From positions 1,116,001 through 1,180,000 of the forward strand of contig NZ_CP091139.2 of the NCBI RefSeq assembly GCF_021582895.2: 64,000 bases of DNA. The letters run 5' to 3'. The notes under the pieces are model-generated. The model saw nothing but the letters and a program-made list of their open reading frames with translations, was not told where the DNA came from and ran no database searches. Shown one piece after another: positions 46,918 to 55,663 of the stretch. A program made the position numbers and the translations under genes. Position 1 is the stretch's first letter. Each line of letters starts with the position of its first letter. Source of the stretch: Microbacterium elymi (lineage in GTDB: Bacteria; Actinomycetota; Actinomycetes; Actinomycetales; Microbacteriaceae).

Positions 46918-47933
46918 TCAGCCGCTGTAGGTGAACGGACCGGTCATCTTGTCGACGTTGTCCTTCGTGATGAGGATGCAGTCGAAGGACTGCTTCTCCT
47001 GCGCCGGCTTCTTGCCGGTGCGGATGTACTCATCCAGCTGCTGGACCGCCTTCTGCGCGAACACGGCCACCGGCTCGAGCACCGTGTAGGCCAGCTCGCC
47101 GGACTTGATCGCGTCGACCGCGTCCGGCGATCCGTCGAACCCGCCGACGACGATGCCGCCCTTGGTGCCGTCCACGGACAGCTTCTTGCCGGCCTGCTTG
47201 ATCGCGGCGATCGCACCGAGCGCCATCTCGTCGTTGCCCGAGATCACGGCGTTGATGTCGGGGTGCGCCTGCAGGATCGACTGCATCTTCTGCTGCCCAG
47301 CGCGCGGTCCCAGTTGGCGGTCTGCTGTGCGACCTTCTTCCAGTCCGGGTACTGCGAGATCACGGTCTTGTAGCCGTTCGACCGGGTCGCCGCGTTGTTG
47401 TCCGAGGGCAGGCCGAACAGTTCGGCGTAGCTGCCCTTGGTGCCGGCGGCCTTGATCCACTGCTGCGCGCCCAGGGCCGCACCCTGCGCGTTGTTGGAGA
47501 CCAGCTGGCCCAGGGCGACGCCCTGCTCGTTGATCTCGGCGTTGACCAGGAACACCGGGATCTTCTTGGCCATGGCGCGCTTGATGTTTCCGATCGAGCC
47601 GTCGGCGTTGGCCGGGTCGAGGATGATGCCGGCGGCGTGCTTCGCGATCGCCGTGTCGATGATCGTCGACTCGGTGTTCACGTCGCCCTTGGACGCCGCG
47701 ACGGATGCCGTGTAGCCGAGCTTCTCGGCCTCGGCCTGCGCGACGTTGCCCTCGGTCAGCCAGTACGGGTTGGACGGGTCGTTGACGACGATCTGGATGA
47801 AGCCGCCAGCCTTGCCGCCGCCGGCGCTCTCGGACGACGACGGGTTCGAGCCGCTCTGGCCGGAGCAGCCGGCCAGGGCCAGAACCGCGGTCAGCCCGAG
47901 GGCTGCGACCGCAGCGAATGATCTACGGGACAT
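46918..47933 (-). CDS. ABC sugar transporter substrate-binding lipoprotein
   Basis: The repaired protein is about 338 aa. The signal peptide ends in a lipobox, LALAGC, followed by a disordered Ser/Gly linker. The mature part is a type I periplasmic-binding-protein fold (IQIVVNDPSNPYWLTEGNVA, then INAVISGNDEMALGAIAAIK). The family covers ribose, xylose, galactose and polyol binders. One G is lost near 47300. It is the third transporter gene of the operon and should bind the polyol outside the membrane. Exact ligand unknown; tetritols fit the neighbours. Confidence 0.93.
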
Positions 47934-47975
47934 ATCTGTTTCCTCTTCTTCTCTTCGGTGAGCAGGTGCCGGCGG

Positions 47976-49101
47976 TCAGCCGGCGTTCTCGGTGACGACT
48001 TTCTCGGCGGCGTCCGGTCCGCCCGCCGGTGGTGCGGCGGCGTCCGGCGGTGTCGCCGGGCCGGCCTTGCGACCCTTGCGCGAGCGCAAGCTGGATGCCG
48101 TTCAGCAGCACCGCGAGCACGATGACGGCGCCGGTGAACACGGTCTGCACGTAGGCGGAGATGCCCACGATGGTCAGGCCCGCAGCCAGGAAGCCGATCA
48201 CGAAGGCGCCCAGCAGCGTGCCGCGCACGTTGCCGGTGCCGCCCATCAGCGACGCCCCGCCGATGACCACCGCGGCGATCGCGGTGAGCTCGTACGACGT
48301 GCCCTGGGTGGGTCCGGCGCTGGTCAGCTCGCTGGTGAGGATGACGCCGGCGATCGCGGCGCAGACGCCGGCGATCACGTAGGCGCGCACGCTGACCTTG
48401 CGCACCGGCACGCCCGACAGCTCGGCGGCCCGGCGGTTGCCGCCCTGCGCGTACAGCCAGCGGCCGTACACGGTGCGGCTGAGCAGCAGGCTGGCCGCGA
48501 GGCTGACCAGGACCATGATCCAGACCCCGACCGGGATGCCGAGGATCGAGTTGAACCCGAGCCAGGCGAAGCCGGTGTTTCCCAGCTCCTCCTTGCCGCC
48601 GAGGTTGTTCACGGTCAGGCCGTTGGTGGTCAGCTGGGCGAGGCCCCGCACGACGTACATGGTGCCCAGGGTGGCCACGAACGGGGCGACGTTCAGCCGC
48701 GCCACCAGCACGCCGTTCAGCAGTCCCACCAGGGCCCCGGCGGCCACCGCGAGGACCACCACCACCCACACCGGCGGGTAGAGGATCACCCCGCCGACCG
48801 GGAAGCCCTGCAGGGCGAGACCGGCGACCATGCCGGACAGTCCGAGCGTGGAGCCGACGGACAGGTCGATGCCGCCGTCCATGATCACCACCAGCATCCC
48901 GATCGCGAGGATCGCGTACACCGAGACCTGCTGGCACATCACGATGATGTTCGACAGGGTCGGGAACGCGGCGGGCGCGAGGAACGAGAAGACCGCGAAG
49001 ATCACCACGAGCGCGAGGAAGGCCCGCGCTTCGAGGAGGACCGCGGCGGGCGTGAGCCCTTGGAATGGGCGGCGCTTGCCGGACAGGAGTGCTTCAGCCA
49101 T
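47976..49101 (-). CDS. ABC sugar transporter permease (RbsC-like)
   Basis: The repaired protein is about 374 aa. It has around nine hydrophobic spans and the family motifs IGMLVVIMDGGIDLSVGSTL and YGRWLYAQGGNRRAAELSGV. VVIGGASLMGGTGNVRGTLL is the cytoplasmic loop that meets the ATPase. The C-terminal tail is charged and Pro/Ala-rich. One extra base at 48086-48091 (GCAAGC) is repaired to give the true stop at 47976. It lies between the ATPase and solute-binding genes. Confidence 0.93.
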
Positions 49102-49123
49102 GAGATTTCCTTAGGGACGGGGG

Positions 49124-50656
49124 CTAGGCCCCGACGACCGCTTCACCGGAGGCGGCCATGATCTGTTCCTTGGTGACGGTGGGATCGAACTCGGCGACGA
49201 TGCGGCCGCGCGCCATCACGACGATGCGGTGTGCGATGCTCAGGCATTCGCCGACCTCGCTGGTGGAGTAGACGACGGCAAGGCCGGTGCGGGCGCGCTG
49301 GGCGACGAGCTTGAAGACCTCGGCCTTGGCGCCGACGTCGATGCCGCGGGTGGGCTCGTCCAGCAGCAGCACCTTCGGCCCGGTGGAGACGATCTTGCCG
49401 ATCACCACCTTCTGCTGGTTGCCGCCGGACAGTGAGCCGATCGGGGCGCCGCCGCCGTCGGTCTTCACGTGCACGTCGGCGATCGCGTCGGCGCTGTGCG
49501 CCTTCTCCTGCGCGCGGGAGACGAACACGCCCTTCACGAACGTGCTGACCGCGGCCAGCGAGATGTTGCGACCGACGCTGAGGGTCGGCACCAGACCGTC
49601 GCGCTGGCGGTCCTCCGGCACGAGGCCCAGGCCTGCGGCGAGCCGGTCGCGCAGGCTGAGATTGGTGATCTCGCCCTTGCTCATCCGGACCGCTCCGCCC
49701 ACCGTGGGGCGACGTCCGGCGACGGCCTCGAGCAGCTCGGTGCGGCCGGCGCCCATCAGTCCGTAGATGCAGACGATCTCGCCCTCGCGCACCTGCAGCG
49801 ACACCTGGTCGACCAGCATCCGGTCCGGCTCCTTCGGATCGGCGACGCTGACGTCGTCGATGTCGAGGGCGACGGGGCCGAACTCGTACCCGACCGGCGG
49901 CGAGCCCAGGTCGAAGTGCTCGCCCACCATGTTGCGGACGATCCACTCCAGGTCGATCTCGTCCGCCGGCGCCTTCGCGGTCATCGCGCCGTCGCGCAGG
50001 ACGACGGCCTGGTCGGTGACCTGGAGCGCCTCCTCCAGATGGTGCGAGATGTAGACGATCGCCACGCCCTTGCTGGTCAGGTCCTCGATCACCCGGAACA
50101 GGATCTCGACCTCGTTGGCCGACAGCGCCGAGGTGGGCTCGTCCATGATGAGGATGCGCGAGTCGGCCAGCAGCGCCCGGGCGATCTCGATCAGCTGCTG
50201 CTCGCCGAGCCGCAGCTCGGACACGAGCACGTGCGGGTCGATGTCCAGTCCGAGGTCGGACATCGCCTCGCGGCTGCGCTGCTCCTGCCGGCGGTAGTCC
50301 ACGCCCAGCCCGCGGCGCAGCTCGCGGCCCATGAACAGGTTGTCGCGCACGGAGATGTTCGGCGACAGGCTCAGCTCCTGGTGGATGATCGAGATGCCGT
50401 GTGCGCGCGCGTCGTTGGTGTCGGCGAACGTCACTTCGGCGCCGTCGAGCAGGATCGTCCCGTCGGTGGGCTGTTCCACACCGGACAGGATCTTCATCAG
50501 CGTCGACTTGCCGGCGCCGTTCTCGCCGAACAGGGTGGTCACCGTGCCCGGGTACACGTCGAAGTCCACGCCCTTCAGCGCGCGCACTCCGCCGTAGTTC
50601 TTGACGATGTGCCGGGCCGACAGGACCGGCTCTCCGAGCTGCTGTGGCGCGTTCAT
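49124..50656 (-). CDS. ABC sugar transporter ATP-binding protein, double NBD (RbsA-like)
   Basis: An intact 510-aa protein with two nucleotide-binding domains. First: Walker A FGENGAGKSTLMKILSG, LSLSPNISVRDNLF, and Walker B ILIMDEPTSALSA. Second: YGLMGAGRTELLEAVAG, LSGGNQQKVVIGKIV and VLLLDEPTRGIDVGAKAEVF. The signature motif is degenerate in the first half, LRLGEQQLIE, and near-canonical LSGGNQQ in the second, as usual for monosaccharide importers. It powers uptake with the permease and binding protein beside it. Confidence 0.95.
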   Translation of the reverse strand: MNAPQQLGEPVLSARHIVKNYGGVRALKGVDFDVYPGTVTTLFGENGAGKSTLMKILSGVEQPTDGTILLDGAEVTFADTNDARAHGISIIHQELSLSPNISVRDNLFMGRELRRGLGVDYRRQEQRSREAMSDLGLDIDPHVLVSELRLGEQQLIEIARALLADSRILIMDEPTSALSANEVEILFRVIEDLTSKGVAIVYISHHLEEALQVTDQAVVLRDGAMTAKAPADEIDLEWIVRNMVGEHFDLGSPPVGYEFGPVALDIDDVSVADPKEPDRMLVDQVSLQVREGEIVCIYGLMGAGRTELLEAVAGRRPTVGGAVRMSKGEITNLSLRDRLAAGLGLVPEDRQRDGLVPTLSVGRNISLAAVSTFVKGVFVSRAQEKAHSADAIADVHVKTDGGGAPIGSLSGGNQQKVVIGKIVSTGPKVLLLDEPTRGIDVGAKAEVFKLVAQRARTGLAVVYSTSEVGECLSIAHRIVVMARGRIVAEFDPTVTKEQIMAASGEAVVGA

Positions 50657-50660
50657 GCGA

Positions 50661-51329
50661 TCACTTCTCCACCGTGATCTGCGACGGCGTCACGTTCCAC
50701 TGCTGCGGGTTGATCAGGGTGAACGCCCCCTCGACCTTCACGGTCTGGCCCTCGAGCCCGGAGGCGTCCATCTTGGCGAGGTTCTTCTTCAGCTCCTCAT
50801 TGATGGCGGCCCCGGCATCCTGGTACTGGATCTGGTTCTCGAAGTCGTTCAGCGTCACCGTGCCGGTCACGTCGCGCAGGTCGGTGCCGTTGACGGCCGG
50901 GCCCAGCTGCAGGCCGACCTTGATGTCGTCGGGCAGGCCGGTGACGGTGATCGGCGTGTAGCCGGATGCCGGGATCGTGCCGACCACGCCGGTGAACGTC
51001 ACCGGGATGATGTAGGTCGCCCCGTCCGCCGATTTGCCGTACTGCTTCGCGGCAGCGGCGGCATCCGCCTTCACCGCCGTCGCCAGGGTGGACGCGTCCA
51101 CCGCGTTCTTGGCGATGTAGTCCTGGATCTTCGGGAACTGCGTGGCCCCGTACTCGGCCGCGTTGAACTGCTGCGTGCCCTGGGCGAGCTCCGAGTCCTT
51201 GGGCACGACCTTGGTGCTCAGAGCCATCGCGATCACGAGGAGCACGAGTACGCCGATCCAGATCAGGCGCTTGACCAGGGGGCTGAGGCCCTTGCGCTTG
51301 ACCGCGACGGAGGTGGTGGCGGCGCTCAT
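50661..51329 (-). CDS. DUF2291 family protein
   Basis: An intact 222-aa protein with one N-terminal span (LIWIGVLVLLVIAMALSTKV) and an outer beta-rich domain (YIIPVTFTGVVGTIPASGYT, TVTLNDFENQIQYQDAGAA). DUF2291 genes sit almost exclusively within ABC sugar-importer operons, including tetritol ones, and may help the binding protein or assemble the transporter. It overlaps the polyol dehydrogenase stop by four bases and precedes the ATPase by 4 bp. Biochemical role unknown. Confidence 0.9.
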   Translation of the reverse strand: MSAATTSVAVKRKGLSPLVKRLIWIGVLVLLVIAMALSTKVVPKDSELAQGTQQFNAAEYGATQFPKIQDYIAKNAVDASTLATAVKADAAAAAKQYGKSADGATYIIPVTFTGVVGTIPASGYTPITVTGLPDDIKVGLQLGPAVNGTDLRDVTGTVTLNDFENQIQYQDAGAAINEELKKNLAKMDASGLEGQTVKVEGAFTLINPQQWNVTPSQITVEK

Positions 51330-52360
51330 GGGATCAGCACCCGGGACTCGCTGTCGTTCGGGCGGATCTGGAGCTTGCGCCCGGTGCCCGCGCGGAACAT
51401 GTCCAGCGCCTCGGCGTAGTCGTCCAGCGTGAACGAGTGGCTGATCATGGCCTGGGCGTTGATCGCGCCCGCCTCGAACAGCTCGACGGCGCGGCCGAAC
51501 GAGTTGAGCACGGCCATCGTGCCGACGATCGAGATCTCGTCGCGGTACACGCGGAACGGCGAGAACTGCGCCGTCCGGTCGGCCGGCGCCACGCCGAAGT
51601 CCTGGAAGAAGCCGGCGGGCTTGACGCGGGTCAGGGCGTCTTCGATCGCGCGGATGTTGCCGGTGCAGTCGATGACCACGTCCCACTTCTCGCGGTCGGC
51701 CTGATCGGCGCTGGTGTAGCGGTTCTGGATGCCGCACTCGGCGGCGACCTGCAGTCGGTCCTCGTTCAGGTCGACGATGCTCACCGTCGAGGCGCCGGCC
51801 CGGCCCGCGAGCTGCGCCATGAGCAGGCCCATCGTGCCGGCGCCGTAGACCAGGACGTGGTCGCCGAGGCGACGGGGCAGGACGTCCCAGCCGCGGATGG
51901 CGCAGGCCAGCGGCTCGATGAGGGCGGCCTGGTACAGGTCGGTCTCGGGCTTGAGCTTGTACACGTTGGTGGACGGCGCGGTGAAGAACTGCTGCGAGGC
52001 ACCGTCGGAGGCGACCACGCCCAGGCCATTCCACTTCGGGCAGAGGTTCTGGTGGCCGTTCAGGCAGAACTCACACTCCCCGCAGGTGGTGCTGGGGTTG
52101 ATCGCGACCTGGTCGCCGACCTGGAAGTCGTAGACGCCGTCGTTGACGCCCTCACCGAGCGCCACGATGGTGCCGGTGGCCTCGTGCCCGGGAACCAGGG
52201 GGAAGACGGTCCCCTCGAACTCGCCGTCGAAGACGTGCGTGTCGGTGCCGCAGATGCCCACCGCCGCCGTTTCGATCAGGATCTGCTTGTACCCCGGTTC
52301 GGGGACCGGCCGTTCTTCGAGAGTGAGCTCACCCTCGGCGGCGAATACAACTGCGCGCAT
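51326..52360 (-). CDS. Zinc-dependent polyol dehydrogenase (threitol dehydrogenase-like)
   Basis: An intact 344-aa medium-chain dehydrogenase. The catalytic zinc ligands are in AVGICGTDTHV and PLVPGHEATGTIVALGEG, the structural zinc Cys tetrad in CGECEFCLNGHQNLC, and the NAD-binding motif in HVLVYGAGTMGLLMAQLAG. Start MRAVVFA is chosen over an upstream ATG at 52426 that would run into the operator. It heads the minus-strand operon and should oxidise a polyol to its ketose. LthD-like is the best guess from context. Confidence 0.9.
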   Translation of the reverse strand: MRAVVFAAEGELTLEERPVPEPGYKQILIETAAVGICGTDTHVFDGEFEGTVFPLVPGHEATGTIVALGEGVNDGVYDFQVGDQVAINPSTTCGECEFCLNGHQNLCPKWNGLGVVASDGASQQFFTAPSTNVYKLKPETDLYQAALIEPLACAIRGWDVLPRRLGDHVLVYGAGTMGLLMAQLAGRAGASTVSIVDLNEDRLQVAAECGIQNRYTSADQADREKWDVVIDCTGNIRAIEDALTRVKPAGFFQDFGVAPADRTAQFSPFRVYRDEISIVGTMAVLNSFGRAVELFEAGAINAQAMISHSFTLDDYAEALDMFRAGTGRKLQIRPNDSESRVLIP

Positions 52361-52424
52361 CTTTGCTCCCGTTCGCGGCGCGGCCACCGTTACGGGCGGT
52401 GGTCGTTCACCTCGTGTTATTTTC

Positions 52425-52451
52425 AACGTGATCTTGTCACATGATCACGTT
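52425..52451. promoter_or_regulatory. Perfect operator AACGTGATC-N9-GATCACGTT
   Basis: Nine-base perfect arms around a nine-base spacer, centred in the divergent promoter region of the two dehydrogenase genes. It is AT-rich relative to its surroundings. Its position suits a single regulator controlling both directions, most likely the DeoR protein at 42886-43704. Confidence 0.85.
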
Positions 52452-52527
52452 AGATACACCATAGGAACAGTGGCGCACGGATGTCAACACACCGTGTCCG
52501 ACTCGTGACCGAACAGAGGAGCCGACG

Positions 52528-53553
52528 ATGCCCGTCCCCCAGAACATGCGCGCTGCGGTGCTCGCGCAGGCCGGTGAGATCCGCCTCGGGGAGCGGCCGG
52601 TGCCGGTCCCGGCGGCCGATGAGGTCCTGGTCCGAGTGACCGCGGTCGGGGTGTGCGGATCCGACGTGCACTTCTACCACGAGGGCCGCCTCGGCGACTG
52701 GGTCGTGGACGAGCCGCTCGTGCTCGGACACGAGTCCGGCGGCGTGATCGTCGCGGTCGGGTCGGGCGTGGACCCGACGCGGATCGGCGAGCGCGTCTCG
52801 GTCGAGCCGCAGCATCCGTCGCCGTCGTCGGCCGAGACGCTGCGCGGCGACTACAACCTCGACCCGCAGATGCGCTTCTATGCGGTGCCCGGGACCGACG
52901 GAGCGTTCCAGGAGTACGTCACGATCCAGGGCCACTTCGCCCACCGTGTGCCGGACAGCGTCAGCGACCACGCCGCGGCGCTGCTCGAGCCGCTGTCGGT
53001 GGCGATCGCCGCCGGGCGCAAGGCCGGGTTCGCCGTGGGTTCGCGCGTGCTCGTGACCGGTGCGGGCCCGGTGGGCCTCGCCGTGGCGCAGGTCGCCCGG
53101 GCGGCGGGCGCCGCCGAGGTGATCATGACCGACATCAGCCCGGCCCGGCGCGAGGCGGCGCTCCGGTTCGGCGCGACATCCGCGCTCGACCCGGTGGCCG
53201 AAGCGGACGCCGTGGCCGGTGCCGCGGTCGATGCGTTCGTGGATGCCTCCGGCGCCGGTGCCGCGGTCCGGGCCGGGATCGACGCACTGCGACCGGCGGG
53301 ACGAGCGGTGCTGGTCGGGATGGGCCTGGCCGAGCCCCTGCCGGTGACCCGGATCCAGAACAACGAGCTGGTCGTGACCGGCGTGTTCCGCTATGCGAAC
53401 ACGTGGCCGACGGCGGTGGCCCTGGCCGCCGACGGCCGGGTCGATCTGGACGCCATGGTGACCGGGACCTACGGCCTGGCCGACGTGCGCGCCGCCCTGG
53501 AGTCGACGACGGCGCCCGGCACGATCAAGAGCGTGGTCGAGCCGCAGCGCTGA
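52528..53553 (+). CDS. Medium-chain polyol dehydrogenase lacking structural-zinc cysteines
   Basis: An intact 341-aa protein starting MPVPQNMRAAVLAQAGEIRL. Catalytic zinc ligands are in AVGVCGSDVHFYHEGRLG and EPLVLGHESGGVIVAVGSG. The sorbitol-dehydrogenase-like lobe that normally carries four Cys reads VEPQHPSPSSAETLRGDYNL, with the Cys replaced. The NAD motif is RVLVTGAGPVGLAVAQVARA. It should oxidise a polyol such as D-threitol or xylitol to a ketose (DthD-like). It reads divergently from the operon across a shared perfect operator. Confidence 0.9.
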   Translation: MPVPQNMRAAVLAQAGEIRLGERPVPVPAADEVLVRVTAVGVCGSDVHFYHEGRLGDWVVDEPLVLGHESGGVIVAVGSGVDPTRIGERVSVEPQHPSPSSAETLRGDYNLDPQMRFYAVPGTDGAFQEYVTIQGHFAHRVPDSVSDHAAALLEPLSVAIAAGRKAGFAVGSRVLVTGAGPVGLAVAQVARAAGAAEVIMTDISPARREAALRFGATSALDPVAEADAVAGAAVDAFVDASGAGAAVRAGIDALRPAGRAVLVGMGLAEPLPVTRIQNNELVVTGVFRYANTWPTAVALAADGRVDLDAMVTGTYGLADVRAALESTTAPGTIKSVVEPQR

Positions 53554-53562
53554 GCCGGGGAG

Positions 53563-53665
53563 GGTTGCGCTGGGCCGCGAGGGTTGCGCTGAGCCGGAGG
53601 GTTGCGCTGAGCCGGAGGGTTGCGCTGGGCCGGAGGGTTGCGCTGGGCCGGGAGGTTGCGCTGAA
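53563..53665. repeat. Tandem repeats GAGGGTTGCGCTGRGCCG, about six copies
   Basis: Six copies of an about 18-bp unit, GGAGGGTTGCGCTGAGCC with small changes, directly follow the dehydrogenase stop. They might be coding in one frame (EPEGCA repeats), but no start codon opens that frame. Confidence 0.85.
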
Positions 53666-53854
53666 GGTCCGGATGAGCCGCAGAAGGGGCAGAGACCCGA
53701 CGCGGCGGGGGCTGAGGGTGGGGATCCGCCACCCTCGGCCGGGAGCCTGCCCGACGGGCAGTTCGACGACGCCGAGATGCCGACCACCGACGGCGAGCCG
53801 GCGGAACGCGACCCCCGTCCCGATCCTCCGGCGAAGCACGCCGACCGCAGCTGA
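53663..53854 (+). CDS. Possible acidic C-terminal coding remnant
   Basis: One frame runs GPDEPQKGQRPDAAGAEGGD, then FDDAEMPTTDGEPAERDPRP and ends ADRS at a stop. It is a disordered acidic/Pro-rich peptide whose codon positions look coding (C/G at third positions). No start codon is found upstream, because the frame runs into the 18-bp repeats. It may be the end of a small actinobacterial protein whose start is lost to a sequence error, or not real. Confidence 0.3.
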   Translation, partial: EGPDEPQKGQRPDAAGAEGGDPPPSAGSLPDGQFDDAEMPTTDGEPAERDPRPDPPAKHADRS

Positions 53855-53960
53855 GCCACACTCGGGGTGCGGGAGCCCGGGGCCCGTTTCGACTGCGCCG
53901 GTCTCCGGCATCCGCGTCGTGGATCGATCGGGCGCCCGGCCGCGGCGCCGTGACGAGGCG

Positions 53961-54398
53961 TCAGCGCGCGCGGCGACGTCGCCGCAGGCGGCGGGCCCGG
54001 GAGACGGCGCGCAGACGACGGATGCCGCGGCCGATGCGCTCGTGGAGGACCCAGTACGCGGCCAGCGCCAGCAGGGCGAACGGGAGCAGTTCGGGTGCGA
54101 GCAGGAACGTGCCCAGCAGCGCCTCCAGACCCTCGAAGCCGACGACGGCGGCCGCGCCGAGGATCATCCAGGTGTTCAGCCTCCACAGCGGCGCGGCCCA
54201 CAGCTCGCATTCGACGACGGGCTCGTAGCCGGAGCAGGCGGAGGCGACGCCGCAGACGGCCGCGGCGAGTGCACGGGGTGGACCGGGTGGCGAGAGAACG
54301 GAGAGAAGACATGGCGATGCTTTCGTGAGAGAACGAACACGGATGCGTGTGCCGCCTCGCTGCCGCAGGCCTGCGGCATCCAATCCGTCGTCGTGCAT
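53961..54398 (-). CDS. Possible small membrane protein
   Basis: The C-terminal 90 residues contain two hydrophobic spans (TWMILGAAAVVGFEGLEALL, then LLPFALLALAAYWVLHERIG) and a strongly basic tail ending RRLRRRRRAR. The N-terminal part, before ALAAAVCGVASACSGYEPVV, looks frame-disrupted and its start is uncertain. Real but unnamed membrane protein is likelier than a random frame, but the start is a guess. Confidence 0.35.
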   Translation of the reverse strand: MHDDGLDAAGLRQRGGTRIRVRSLTKASPCLLSVLSPPGPPRALAAAVCGVASACSGYEPVVECELWAAPLWRLNTWMILGAAAVVGFEGLEALLGTFLLAPELLPFALLALAAYWVLHERIGRGIRRLRAVSRARRLRRRRRAR

Positions 54399-54415
54399 GC
54401 CGCATGCGGCATGCA
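54361..54415. repeat. Two adjacent perfect palindromes (18 and 22 bp)
   Basis: TGCCGCAGGCCTGCGGCA at 54361-54378 is a perfect 18-bp palindrome. 54394-54415 is a perfect 22-bp palindrome with centre CCGCATGCGG. Sixteen bases separate them. They lie upstream of the possible membrane-protein gene. Confidence 0.85.
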
Positions 54416-54492
54416 TCGAGCGGAGCAAGGCTGACCCGAGCATGTATGCGCGTCAGCGCGACCGTGTCAGCGCGGTGATCGGCACCGGACTG

Positions 54493-54597
54493 GCGTCAGC
54501 ACGCGCGTCAGCGCAGTGTCGTCAGCGCAGTGTTGTCAGCGCAGTGTCGTCAGCGCAGGCATGTCGACGCGGTGTCGTCAGCGCAGGGCGAGGCGGC
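54493..54597. repeat. GTCAGCGCAGTGTC short tandem repeats
   Basis: Repeated CGTCAGCGCAGTGT units with 12-17 bp spacing, at least five copies, on the + strand at the 3' end of the DUF6412-like gene. They have no obvious coding sense. Confidence 0.8.
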
Positions 54598-54919
54598 CGA
54601 GCACGACGCCCGGGGCGCGGGGACCGCGACCTCCGTCGGGGCGGCGCGTCGTCGCCCGTGGCACGGCGAGGCGGAAGAACGGCTCGCGCTCGGTCGCGGG
54701 GATGGATGCCGCAGCCAGTCGGCGGACCACGGTGGCCAGCACCGCGGCTGCCACGATCGACAGGACGGCGAGAGCCAACAGGGTGGCAATCAGCATCGTC
54801 AGCGAGGTGGAGTGCAGTTCGAGCCAGGCCCAAGTCGACAGCGCGATGACGCTCTGTGACAGCAGGTCCACGCTCGTCCTCGTCTCGCTCTGTGTCGTCG
54901 GATCCCCGGGTGTGCCCAT
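54578..54919 (-). CDS. DUF6412-like small membrane protein
   Basis: A 113-aa protein starting MGTPGDPTTQSETRTSVDLL at ATG 54919. A single strong membrane segment, LTMLIATLLALAVLSIVAAA with VLATVV after it, is followed by a basic/Pro-rich tail PRATTRRPDGGRGPRAPGVV. This layout matches the small DUF6412 proteins of Microbacteriaceae, whose function is unknown. An upstream in-frame extension into the 142-bp repeats is judged non-coding. The name is from memory and is not certain. Confidence 0.6.
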   Translation of the reverse strand: MGTPGDPTTQSETRTSVDLLSQSVIALSTWAWLELHSTSLTMLIATLLALAVLSIVAAAVLATVVRRLAAASIPATEREPFFRLAVPRATTRRPDGGRGPRAPGVVLGRLALR

Positions 54920-55100
54920 TGTGCCACGGCCGCCCGCCAGGCCGCCCATCTGTCTGCCGGCCTGCGGGCCTGCGGGCGAATGCCGTGCCTGCGGGCCTGC
55001 GGGCCGCGGGCCTGCGGCCGATGCCGGGCCGTCGTGACGCCGTCCGCGCCCGCGTCCTCGGCCGCGGCCTCGCGCCGGCGAGCTCCCCAGGTCGTACGCG

Positions 55101-55663
55101 CTAGCGTTTTCCGCATCCGCGCATGATCCTTTCGGGCGCGAACACCGAAAACGACAGCGCGAGCATGGGCCACCACCCAAACGACAGCGCAAGCCGGAAA
55201 CGACCGCGCAACCGGGTCGCGCGCACACTCCCCCGCGTCGCGCTAGCGTTTTCCGCATCCGCGCATGATCCTTTCGGGCGCGAACACCGAAAACGACAGC
55301 GCGAACGTGTGCCACCACCCAAACGACAGCGCCAGCCGGAAACGTGCGCGCCAGCCAGCCGCCCGCCCACTCCCCCGCGTCGCGCTACCGTTTTCCGCAT
55401 CCGCGCATGATCCTTTCGGGCGCGAACACCGAAAACGACAGCGCGAGCATGGGCCACCACCCAAACGACAGCGCCAGCCGGAAACGTGCGCGCCAGCCGG
55501 AAACGTGCGCGCCAGCGGGTCGCGCGCCCACTCCCCGCGTCGCGCTAGCGTTTTCCGCATCCGCGCATGATCCTTTCGGGCGCGAACACCGAAAACGACA
55601 GCGCGAGCATGGGCCACCACCCAAACGCCAGCGCCAGCGCCAGCGCCAGCGCCAGCGCCAGCG
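55101..55663. repeat. Four tandem 142-160-bp repeats plus (AGCGCC)n tract
   Basis: Units start at CTAGCG or CTACCG near 55101, 55243, 55385 and 55545 (periods 142, 142, 160). Each contains GTTTTCCGCATCCGCGCATG and later CACCGAAAACGACAGCGCG, which can pair (GTTTTC/GAAAAC). The last unit ends in a run of five or more AGCGCC hexamers (about 55631-55663). No protein frame of credible composition is seen. The stretch 54920-55739 otherwise holds nothing recognised. Confidence 0.9.
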
